The position numbers and the translations under genes were made by a program. Below are positions 45,901 through 55,957 of a stretch of 64,000 bases of DNA, one piece after another. This DNA comes from Filosporella fistucella (lineage: Eukaryota > Ascomycota > Leotiomycetes > Helotiales). The notes beneath the pieces were generated by a model. It searched no databases. It was not told where the DNA came from and saw nothing but the letters and a program-made list of their open reading frames with translations. Location of the stretch: positions 310,001-374,000 of the forward strand of contig JAQJZZ010000018.1 of NCBI GenBank assembly GCA_030077755.1, in the 5' to 3' direction. Numbering within the stretch: position 1 is the stretch's first letter; each line of letters opens with the position of its first letter.

Positions 45901-46047
45901 TCACCGACGGAGAAGAAAATTATACTGGCAAGACAGGTATATGGGAGTTATATGGCGAGGGAGAGAGAGAAGAGGAATATGGGGGATAATCCCGGAGGGG
46001 AGGAGAGAGTGCTGGCTGGATGGGATGGTTTGGAAGTGTGTGTGTGA
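42979..46047 (+). CDS. GT1 sterol glucosyltransferase-like protein, copy 2
   Basis: An 826-aa paralogue of the gene at 7152-10011. Ten exons: 42979-43195, 43278-43424, 43482-43633, 43683-44041, 44096-44256, 44302-44568, 44631-44739, 44837-45202, 45270-45621 and 45697-46047. Shared signatures are [13 protein letters not shown] (about residue 120), [20 protein letters not shown], the donor site [15 protein letters not shown] (about 447) and PFFGDQAFW, then the C-terminal region PRWDPVSAG. It likely glucosylates a sterol or other lipid using UDP-glucose. The intron pattern differs strongly from copy 1: only a few sites are shared. The third, 49-nt intron and the GTTGAT donor at 45622 are weaker predictions. 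Confidence 0.83.
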
Positions 46048-46990
46048 GTTTGAGATTGTGGGAAATATATAAGCAAGTTGAGAGTTCGAACTTTCTATCC
46101 TTGTATAAGCAGGTCGTGGTTGGTTGTCGCCTGAGTGTGTCGCTTGTTCTGTACGACCTTTAAAAAATTATCGCGTCATTATATTATGAACTGATGAAAT
46201 GCTCACGGCTAGCTTGCTCGAGGCAGACAACTTTTAAAGGTATTTATAGAATTTGTTAAGTATTATTTTATGAGATGACTTTAGGAGATTTGAATAAGAA
46301 AGAAGTAGGTATAAGTATTAAGTTGTACAATTGATGTTATTTGGTATAACTTTCAATAAAGGGATAATTATATATTTCAATTATACAATATAGGAGCCAA
46401 ATATGATCACCTAATCAAATATACTAATAAATTTGTAGATTACATTGTTATTGTCATCTTCCTTTGAAGAATAGACCCTAATTCAAAGTAAAGCAAAGCG
46501 AGAGTAATAGAGCACGACGTCTCTCCTGAAATTCGTACTACGGACATTGAGCTTTGAGATTCCAACATCATTGAGATAGGACAATTACCCAGTTGTTCAA
46601 GGCTATGGCAGCAAGGCAGATTCAATTGATTTTGCATGTCTCGAAATTTTCAGGTGGTGTTTGGCCTGTTACTTGATTGGACAATGCAGTTGTGAAGAAG
46701 ACTCACAGCCTCAGCCACAGAATGACACCGAGTGACTCAGCCCACAACGCCTGAGGATTATCATCCCCACAGCCCTCGATTTTTCAATCGAAACAATTGA
46801 AGTTATATTAAACTACCAAACTCCTGAATTAATCATATCCGAGCTCATTACTCTCAGCATATCAATTCAAATCGAGTTGATCATTTTCTTCCAAAAAATT
46901 TTGGACATTCGAATCGAAAAGCCGCAATATTAAGGTTAGGTAGAAATAGGACATCAAAATTTAGTCCTAAGGAATTTGTTGAATTGAAAC
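46048..46990. other. Long AT-rich intergenic stretch
   Basis: A 943-bp gap after the second glucosyltransferase; 46150-46460 is strongly AT-rich. No gene or repeat unit stands out. The last part is the promoter of the CaaX protein gene. Confidence 0.35.
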
Positions 46991-47735
46991 ATGGGTAAAT
47001 GTGACTATCGACATCTCTATACGCAAGGGGGGAAGAATGAGGTTGATACAAGGACTCCTGAGGAGAGATCTGCTGCGCGACGGTCAGTTTCTCCCCGCCA
47101 ACCCACTTCGCTTCGAGCATTATACAGCATCGAGTACGTTAATAAGCGCTAAACCAATCTAACTCAATATTAGAGTGGCATACGGCCTATCAGATGACTA
47201 CGATAGTGCTCTCAAGGAAATACTGAAAGCCCATGCCAACAATCCTCCTCGATACTCTCGACATGACGAGTATCGAGTTCGGCTGGATGAATTGAAGCAA
47301 CAGCCCCCTGCCTCCATCACAAATGCAGTAGTGAGTATCAAGAGGGATACTTATTTCCCAGAAGCTGACATCCAACAGGATAGAAGCCAAGTCTCTCTTG
47401 CAGAGCGTACCTCAAACAGACAGCGAAAGAAAATGCTATGGCAAGCTAAGAAGGAGCAATGGCGTCTAAAACAGAAAGAACAGGAAGGAGAGAAGAAGTG
47501 GAAAGAGAAATTGGTGATGGTGAAGGAGTGTGAAAGGCCAAGAAATGAAGAGGATAAGACAATAGAGGAGTGGGATGAGAAAGAAGAGGTGCAGACTCTT
47601 GTTAGTGAGTATGGGTACGAGAAAGAAGGGAGAAGTGGAGAGAGGAAGTTGGTATATGTGCATAGAGATGGGAGGACGAGGGAAGTTGGACTGGGGTGGA
47701 AGAGGAGGGGGTGGGGGAAGTGTATTGTTATGTAG
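46991..47735 (+). CDS. Lysine/glutamate-rich protein with C-terminal CaaX box
   Basis: A 218-aa protein from exons 46991-47133, 47174-47330 and 47379-47735. No enzyme domain is visible. The centre (ERTSNRQRKKMLWQAKKEQW and the following KQKEQE run) is highly charged and probably forms a long helix or coiled coil. The end reads WKRRGWGKCIVM, a perfect CaaX motif (C-aliphatic-aliphatic-Met) behind a basic patch, as in farnesylated Ras-type proteins; farnesylation and membrane binding are expected from the rule, not shown. The second intron is 48 nt, in frame and stop-free, so a 234-aa form is possible. It is convergent with the magnesium-transporter gene. Confidence 0.6.
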
Positions 47736-48001
47736 GTGTTTCGGTGTAAAGGAACGGAGTGGGGGTATATCTCATTATAATAAATAAACTTTAGCCTGTA
47801 ATTTAATCCTGTCTGTTAGAGTTTATAAATTTGACTCGAATCTTATGACATAGAATGCCCTCACCACTTCTATCAATTATAAGGAATGATAACATTTTGC
47901 AAATTTCTATTAAATCATAGCTTTTCTAGAAATCAGCGCAAATATAACCAAATCCAGCTCCAACCATTGAAATCCTCTCATGTGAATCAATCCAAAGCAT
48001 C

Positions 48002-49906
48002 TCACATATTTTGATCCGCCAACCACTGTCTCAACTGCTTTCCCTCCTGACTTCTCGCAATTCCTCTCTTCCGCATAAATCTAGCATGCCAACTTCTGAA
48101 AACATCCTTCATAAGGAGCAAAATGGTGAGTGCAACCACTGGCAAAGATATCTCCCAAAAATAAGACTCTGGCTTTTCTATAATAGAGAAACTTTCAAAG
48201 TTCATGCCCATGTATCCCGTGATAAAACTGGAAGGAAGAAAAATGATGGTAACAAGAGTGAGTTGCTTCATGGACGCATTTTGGTACGCGGAGATGGTGT
48301 TGAAAATCAACCCTATCAGATTATCGCAAGTGCTCCTCATTTGATCCAGAGATTCGGTCATCAAAATGGCATGGTCTTCAACATCACTCAAGTATGTGCG
48401 AGCCATCGGGCTGATCTTGACTGCTTTCGACAAGTCGTTTGCAACATCTTCGTCGCCAGGTATCGCTGAAGACTTGATGCCAGCTTTGTGATCTCGAAGG
48501 ATATTGAGGAGGCTGTTGATCGGGCTGAAGAAATTGCGCATTGTTGACATTTCAGAGGTGACAATATAAAGCTTCTTGGTATGCTTGATGGATGGCTCCA
48601 TGAGAACATCGAGTTCGATGTCACCAATAATCTCTTGGTATGCTGAGACAACGGGAATGAAAAGATCAATGATTGCATCGAGTATCGCTTGCATAATCAT
48701 AGATGCATCGCATGACTTCCTCAGAATTGTGTCGGGGCTACTAAGACGATGGATGATAGGTGGCTCGATGTCATCGGCAGATGATTCAAAGAAACAGATG
48801 ACGGTGTTATCTGCAACTGACATCAGACAACGCCCTTTCAACTTGGGCAAAAACTCACCTGAAGTCAGGAATATGGATACTTGTTCAGCACTTATTGCTT
48901 GTCTTCGCTTCGTCAAAGGAGAACGCATCTCCATGTATTCCATGCGCTCCTTGTTTGGGCCTTCATGATATCGCTGCAGAGTCCGTAGTTTCTGCAATGG
49001 TGCATCAGGTAAGCCATCAGTATGACCAACAACAAATCCATTGGCAGCATCGCGAGCTGCAGCACGAGCCGTTGCCGCCTTTATTGCCTCCCTTTTCTCT
49101 TCTAAAGCAGAATTAGGTGTTGGCAATATCTTGTGCAAAAGTTTCGAGATGCCAATTTGTTGTGGCTTTTGTGGCGTTGGGCGAGCATCGGAATCTTTGC
49201 TTGCGCCATCGAGATGGGTGTGTACGATCTTTTGCAGGGTCAAAACCATGAACAGATGATCTGTATACCTAGTAGAAAGTTAGTACTGATTTTAGAGTAG
49301 TAAACCGCTAAGTGTCCCCCAGAAGGTGAAATACTGACCAGTCGGCCTTTGTGCGATTATGAGTATTGATCATATCCTCGATAGCGAGTTTATGAAGCTT
49401 GTGAACCTTCCCAACAGCTGATATAACATCCCAGCTCAGTCCATTGACGTTGATCCAGCGGCATTTCACCCAGCTGTCTTTCTCTCTATCCATTAATTCG
49501 ATAAAGCCTTCATTATCAAGTTCGTGAACCCGCATGTCCTCGACGCTGAAGTCTACAACAGTGATTTGACACTCTTCATGAAGAATTGGAGCCTGTTTCC
49601 GACCTCCATTTGGCTTGAATGGATCTAGTCCGGGCTCATGTCCTGGTTTCCATGTCGGCTGGCGGCTGTGGCTATTCAATGCTGCAATTATCGTTGCGGT
49701 ATCAGATCGAGCTGGTGCACGTAGTTGAGGGGAAAATTGCTGAGGCTCGATAGTACCGGTGCTGATCGTACCGAAGGGCTTTTGAGGGATCTGGTTTTCT
49801 TGGTAGTGCCATTAGAGAGGCCATGTCCAGCTTCAAGATCCAAGCTGGCACAGCGAACTTGAGTCATGGATGTTACTCCGGGTTGGAAATCTTTAACATC
49901 TGTCAT
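48002..49906 (-). CDS. CorA/ALR-type magnesium transporter
   Basis: A 588-aa divalent-cation channel of the CorA family, in the plasma or vacuolar membrane. Exons: 49906-49859, 49790-49339 and 49268-48002. The signature GMN sits in FITGYMGMNFESF (about residues 521-523), between a first helix LTLVTIIFLPSSFITGYM and a second, YFWEISLPVVALTILLLM. The soluble part has WINVNGLSWDVISAVG, HKLAIEDMIN and FFESSADDIE, all expected for fungal Mg2+ transporters. The first exon is only 48 nt with a weak GTTCGC donor; it was chosen because it restores frame with IPQKPFGTIS, and the true start may differ. It lies downstream of an unusual motif array. Confidence 0.88.
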
Positions 49907-50014
49907 CTTGGCTAAAGATACTCATGTACCTTAGGCAGTGTCCGAAATACTGGATTATGAAAAGAGTTAGCCAAGTAAAAGATATTGTACTATTGTATAA
50001 TGTGTTTGAATTTA

Positions 50015-50517
50015 GAAGTTGGGAGCGAACAGAAGATGGGAACGAACAGATTCAACGTCGTAGTATGTAAATAAATCCGTAAGTTGGGAATGAACCGTTG
50101 CGATTGTGTGGCAAGTGAATGATGCTATATGTTAGGAGCGAAAATAAGTTGGAAACGAATAGGTGTAATGTCGTAATATGTGAATTTATTTCGTAAGTTG
50201 GGAACGAACAGCATCGATATCGTGGTGGGTTGTCAACGCGGATGGTGAGGATGTCGAATAATATTGGGATTTTTTGGTGTCTTTTCTGTCTAGACTTAGG
50301 AACAAGGAGAAGGAAAGCGCGGAAGGCGGTTGAGAACGAATAGCGACGTCAAATGGTGATGCAAGACTAGCTGTGACTCCGTGCCTTGGATTCTTTGTCA
50401 AATCCTTGAGAGCAGAGTTTGGTAGCCAACAAAAGCCGGAAACAATCAGAACTTGGAAGCGATCAGAGGTCGGGGGTGAGGAGAAGTTGGGAGCGATAAG
50501 AAGTCAGGAACGAACTG
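50015..50517. repeat. Array of degenerate AAGTTGGGAACGAACAG motifs
   Basis: About eleven related sites are scattered here: 50015-50032, 50035-50049, 50079-50097, 50131-50145, 50146-50163, 50194-50211, 50329-50343, 50435-50449, 50451-50466, 50483-50500 and 50501-50517. The shared core is TTGGGAnCGAAnAG. Two of them are also embedded in a larger duplicated context (GTCGTAnTATGTnAAT before CGTAAGTTGGGAA). They lie 110-610 bp upstream of the magnesium-transporter start. Origin and role are unknown. Confidence 0.6.
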
Positions 50518-50898
50518 CAATGTTAAATCCTGCTTTCAAAATACGGTATGACTCCGCGGAGCTCATGCTTTATACTTCGAGCGAAGATTGAATTGAGTGA
50601 AGTATACCCCTTAAATTGAGTTCGAGAAGAGTGTTCGTCAACGAAAGAACGTATAAGTTCGAGGTGATCATCAGCTCGTCTCGAGAGAGCACCTGTTCTG
50701 TTATGCCATATATCAATGACTCGGGTGAGAGTACACTTCCGAGTTTTGGATCCTAGATGTTGGATGCTGGATGGCTATATACATCTATTCCATTTATAAG
50801 GTGAAGGAGTTACTTTAATAGTATCGCACCAAAATTCCACAGAAGGATTTGCTCAACTCTCAAGAGAGCGCCGGACCGATAAGAACATATGTGAATTC

Positions 50899-50913
50899 GA
50901 GAGAGAGAGAGAG
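50899..50913 (+). repeat. GA microsatellite
   Basis: A short GAGAGAGA run of about seven units in AT-rich intergenic DNA. It has no visible link to a gene. Confidence 0.7.
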
Positions 50914-52331
50914 GGACAGATTGATTCGAATTCAACAATAATTCCACAATCCTGGTGTGAAAAGTCTGCAATTCAAAAACTCGAAGCCCATTCGTGAGTA
51001 ACATTTGCGTTTGCAACAGACAGTAGCATAACTGTTGAGATGCGAGAGAAATATCACTAAGAAGGGGGAGGAAGGAAGGAACGCAGATAGTCTATTTAAA
51101 ATCTATATACTTGTCAAAAGTGAAACAGGAAAGAAGATGCTGATAATAACTTGTGCTCGGGATCAAGGCTTGGATAATGGGGAAAAAACTATTATCGCAG
51201 AAAGAAATTGAAGCTAGGTAGGAAATATCGATTCGAGGAGAAATATTAGTTCGACTATCAGATGATGGAAAGGTGTTACTTTAAAAGAGTACACCGTCCC
51301 TTTGCAAAAATTAAGCTTGAAAGAAAGCACTGGCACGATAGTAGATATCTGCACGCTATTAACATTAGCTCGAAAGTAAATATTAGGCCGTAAAGGATAG
51401 CAGTCTGATAAGAGGCACCAGCCCGTCAGATAAGGATGGAATACAAGCTCGAAAAGCTTCTTCAGCATGAACAAAAAACTACCGAGATAAATAAATACCT
51501 GTCTTAAAGGAACATAATTGAAGCCAATAGAACATCAGCTCAAAATATTTCTGTCAGTTTTGTATTCTGGCAAGATACCACTGAAACAGGCATCAGCATT
51601 CTTCTTTCTGGCCAGGGTTCACAATGCCATTTTGTTCGTAAAGAGAAAGTAGGAAAAGGCTTAATTCGCACGAAATTTAAATTTGAGACACATAAGTCTT
51701 CTCAGTAGATTAATTGTAGATGTATGAAAGGGACCATGCCACTCTATTCCTTGTGCACCAATAATTTGGCGTTTAAGTTGAAATGTTGAATGTGTACTCA
51801 ATTGCCTTGGTCTAAATCCTCTCACAATAATCCACAAATATATCCATCAGCAAGTACATTCCTTCATATTGTTAGTCCTTATTGGGATTCGTAAATAGAC
51901 ACAGCGACACTACTAGCAGGCCAAATCATCTCTTCTTTTCTCCTTACCAGCTCTTGAATTCTTCTCCTATTCCTAGATATATCCGTCTATTGTAGCAGAC
52001 AGGTTCTGAGAGATAATATCTTACTTGAAGCAAACTTCCAATTAGACAACTGAAATTATATAGTAGGGACTCCAAATCCTAGATATGCAAGTAGTGGCGG
52101 GGTCGTATAAACATCATCAAAAGTGGGGTTTACCCCACTATCCTCACCACTATCCTCAGACAACACTTCAAAGTATCAAATCATCAAGCTATCTAACGGC
52201 GCTGTCGCCGAAGCTTGAACTTCTTATCTTTTCTCTATCCCTTCATTTAATTCGTCTTTTACTCTCACACCCTTGTTTGGTAGATATCTGCTCAGCTCAG
52301 TATCACCTTATATCCACAACTCACTTTCACA

Positions 52332-53722
52332 ATGACCACCGCTCAAGGAGCTCCAGATCACAACACTTCAATCCTTATAATAGGAGCAGGAACATGGGGC
52401 TGTTCAACAGCTCTCCATCTAGCTCGTCGCGGGTATAAAGATATCACGGTTCTAGATCGGTATGCGCCACCTTCTCCGATTTCAGCGGGAAATGACGTGA
52501 ACAAGATTGTGGAAGAAGGTATACTCTCCTGCTCTAAGATTCTATCCTTACTTTTAAAACTTCTTAAATTCCACGAAATGGGTATTAAACTCTTTCAGGT
52601 CCCTCAGATCTAGGACTATCCCCCACAATCTCTTCCCTCCTCCTCCATCACGCCACACAAGGTTGGCTCCACGATCCCCTCTTCAAACCATTTTACCACC
52701 CCACCGGCTATATAATCTGTGCCCACACTCCAACCGGCCTCAAACACCTAGCAGAGCATGAAAATCTCACTGAGTTCTCAGCATTAGAAACCCCAGAAGA
52801 GTTTCGAGCTACGATGCCTGAAGGTGTTTTAACAGGCTCTTTCCCAGGCTGGAAAGGTGGGTTCAAGAAAAAAGGTGCAGGATGGGTGTTTGCTAGAGGA
52901 GCGATGATGGCTGCTTTCCGTGAAGCAGAGAGATTAGGTGCGAGATTCATAGCTGGGGAAAAAGGCCATGTTCTTTCTCTCGTCTACGAGAATGGAGATG
53001 TAATCGGTGCCAAAACAGCAGATGGAAATATTCATAAAGCGAACACAACAATTCTATCCACAGGAGCAGCAGCACCCCAGTTACTAGACATGAAAGATCA
53101 ACTTCGACCTACTGCCTGGACACTAGCTCACATCCGTATGACTCCCTCTGAGCGGGATCTCTATAAGAACTTACCTGTTTTATTCAACATCGAATCCGGA
53201 TTCTTCATGGAGCCATCGGAGGAAGAAGGCGATCTGAAAATCTGTGATGAACACCCAGGCTATACCAATTTCCTCCCTGACTTCCCGACCACCTCTATTC
53301 CCTTCCGCAAGGACCAAATCCCTCTCTCCTCAGAATCAAGAATTCGTTCATTCCTGCAAGCAACGATGCCACAACTAGCATCTCGTTCCTTCTCATTTGC
53401 GAGAATATGTTGGTGTGCGGATACACCAGATAGGAACTTTTTGATTGATAGACACCCCGAATATAAGAGTTTGATATTGGCGGTTGGAGGGAGTGGACAT
53501 GGATTTATGCACATTACTTCTGTAGGCGGGTTTGTTGCTGATGTGTTGGAAGGAAAGTTCGACGAGAGGTTAAAGGTTTCCATGAGTTGGAGGCCGGAAA
53601 CGGCAGTGGGAAGGGATTGGAATGACCTGCAGCAGAGGTTAGGTGGGGAGGGGAGGGTGATGAATTTTAGTGAGGTTGGTGAAGTAGGTTGGTGTATGAG
53701 TGGCAATAATGGAAGTTTGTAA
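52332..53722 (+). CDS. Fructosyl-amine oxidase (amadoriase)-like FAD enzyme
   Basis: A 436-aa flavoenzyme expected to oxidise Amadori products (glycated amino acids), giving glucosone, a free amine and H2O2. Exons: 52332-52518 and 52599-53722. The FAD-binding start is ILIIGAGTWGCSTALHLARR, followed by SPISAGNDVNKI, a family hallmark. A second hallmark is ICWCADTPDRNFLID (about residues 330-345), whose cysteine is where these enzymes bind FAD covalently. SGHGFMHITSVGG near the end closes the FAD site. Many amadoriases end in a peroxisome signal such as SKL; this one ends NGSL, which is at best weak. It could also be read as a sarcosine-oxidase relative. Confidence 0.88.
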
Positions 53723-54087
53723 TCGGTCAGAAGAAAAGGAAGAACTTGTAGGCTACTAATCCATTCTGAAATCTCGGACGAATGGTTCGAATAGCTCCAC
53801 ATTTGCTCAAGTCAATGATGCACTATCAGACGAACTTTATAGAGGCAGGATACATAAAATAAAACTAGTCGCTGTTGAATTTGAAGAAGTACCGCTAATC
53901 GCTAATTAAGATACAATTGCTAATGAGAAGGCCATTTTACCCCACTATGCTCTGGACAGACCCCAATTTTCCTCTCCTAAGACGTAAAGTCGTCGACTGA
54001 TCAAGTTCGACCACAAATCCCTACAACCCATACCCAAGTATCGAAATGAAATGACTTGGCAATCCAAATTACAAGTTTTCGTAATAT
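53723..54087. other. Intergenic between convergent genes
   Basis: A 365-bp gap between the 3' ends of the FAD oxidase and the next gene. It includes TTTACCCCACTATGC at about 53936, one of the recurring elements. No gene is seen. Confidence 0.35.
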
Positions 54088-55448
54088 TCATATTTCGTCT
54101 TTGATTCTCGACAACACATCCCCCAAGTCGTAGGTGTCGGGTGTGCCAAACACCCACGTTGAGACGAGGGCGGGGTAATAGCCTTCGAATTTATCGATGC
54201 CTGTTTGATTTAGCAAGATGAATAGTAAATGATTAAGGTCAAAGTCCTTTCCTTTAGCATTTCTTGTACACTTGTAGTGCACGTGCTTGGATGATAATAA
54301 CATCTCTCCTCTAGCCGTGCCCTGAGCATTTCTGGTAAGGGGTATTTGACATAAGCTAAGTAGAAAGTGAACTCATCTTATCCAAAATTATTCTGACGTA
54401 ATTACCTCCATTAAGACCTTGCATAACCAGTTTAGGGTAGTCATCGATACAACCGTACTTCATAGCCTTAGGAAACAGTGTGAATCTGGGCTTCACACCT
54501 TCCACCCCAGTATCGCGCTCAATCCGTTTCATGGTTGCTTTGTTTGTCATAGCTAGCTGTGCTTCACCACCTAGATGATCAAAATACAGAACACTAGGGT
54601 CCTATAATAAAGTCTCACTTGACGTAGACCATCAGGCGATGGGTGATCCAGATTTTGTAGCCTCTGTTGGATTTCTTGCCAGGGAAGTATTGCCTCGACC
54701 CCTGCCTATGTGATATGGAAGCTATATCTGGAGGCCAATGCAGCGTGCTTCCCCACGCCTGCTGGATAATTCATTCTAGTGCCACTGCCTTCGTCCTTAA
54801 ACTGCAAGGCACGATTGTAGAGTGGCAGCCAGAGCGTGGTAATGTTAATAGCGCGTATCAGCTGAAATCTGCAATCGAGATGGCCTGTTTGCCAGCCTTC
54901 TCCCACAATATTTCCATCGACACACGTACATTCATCGGGGGAAGGTATTCCACACACCCGGATCATCTCTCGTTGATGGAAAGGATCATGAGGTGCATTG
55001 TGTGTATTGATGGGTTTCGAAGAGGAAAAGGTGCCACCAGCAGACGCAGACTTCTTTACTCGTACTGTTGGGGCGAAAAACGTGAGGAAGCCGACTAGAA
55101 AGGTGGCGAGGCCAGGTATGTTGAAATTGTTTGATGCAAGTCTTGGAACAACGGGGTACAGCAGGAAACAGGAAGTTTGGTTGTCGAGGCTGTATCTATG
55201 CCAGGTTAATGCGGTGTCGTATCATTACATATGAGACTTACCGTCTCACCTGGCGTCCGTGGTATAGAGATCTGGAAGGCTACTCTATATCTCGAACGCC
55301 AAGGAATAGTTGCAGCAACGAGTTGTGGACCGTGTCTGGTGATTGAAATGCTGGACTGCCCTGACACGCAAATTGACGTTTGTGATGCTTTGACTTGATG
55401 GTCAAGTGATATTAATGAAAGTAAAACAATGAATGAATTTGAAAGCAA
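54088..55448 (-). CDS. Hypothetical multi-exon membrane protein, 5' end unresolved
   Basis: The 3' half is a firm model: exons 54705-54619, 54556-54406, 54355-54272 and 54200-54088 join in frame to give AILPWQEIQQRLQN, LAMTNKATMKRIERDTG, KYGCIDDYPKLVMQGLNGG, PEMLRARLEERCYY and the end WVFGTPDTYDLGDVLSRI. Upstream, one frame carries a clear transmembrane helix (ATFLVGFLTFFAPTVRV) and then NITTLWLPLYNRALQF and SGTRMNYPAGVGK. Joining this to the 3' half needs either a 51-nt intron with a GTGGGG donor or a read through an in-frame TAG. A further exon near 55240-55440 (RYRVAFQISIPRTPGET) probably belongs too. I do not recognise the family. It may be intact but complex, or partly decayed. Confidence 0.5.
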
Positions 55449-55957
55449 TGGCTAATAGCAGTGATTGAGACTGTCGTTGAAGTATTGATGATGATTGTTG
55501 TGAAAGAAAGGGGCAAGACCTGGGAGAAAATAGGAAGGCACCTGGGTTGGTATGGCAGTCACTTGACTCTTTGCAAGTAGAGTGGGAAGGAGCGAGATGG
55601 TACAGATGGGCGCAGGCACAACACTATAACAGGGAAGGAAACACAATCGATGATACATCTTAAATGTAAACTTGAATAATGGGAATCATTTTACACATTT
55701 TGTGCGAGCGCAGTCTAAAACTCCATCTATATGCAAGTCTGACAACCGTATGCACAACACCAACACTACAGCCGAGATCAATCGACTTGGAGGTGATTGC
55801 GGCTCCTCGTCCGTCATATCTCTTCCCCAACCGCTCCAGTTGATTGCGTACTGAAAATTGTACCAACTATGCTTCTGCTTTCCCATAGCCATTTATTGAA
55901 AGCGCTGGTCCATCCCGATGATCTTCGCCTGACCACAATTCTACATAAAGTTCCATC
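55449..55957. other. Intergenic
   Basis: This lies between the uncertain 5' end of the membrane protein gene and the 3' end of the mitochondrial factor. A short minus-strand frame (55658-55452) starts with a leader-like hydrophobic stretch and could be the missing first exon of the membrane protein. Otherwise nothing is seen. Confidence 0.3.

Larger units (their letters stand above)
49907..52331. other. Long divergent intergenic region, 2.4 kb
   Basis: The largest gene-free stretch, between the starts of the magnesium transporter and the FAD oxidase. It holds the motif array at 50015-50517, a GA dinucleotide run at 50899-50913 and long AT-rich parts. Near the right end TTTACCCCACTATCC lies about 200 bp before the oxidase. 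I could not support any gene. Confidence 0.4.

Noticed and set aside
54667..55098. 143-codon plus-strand open frame
   Set aside because: Antisense to the exons of the hypothetical membrane protein, which splice coherently.
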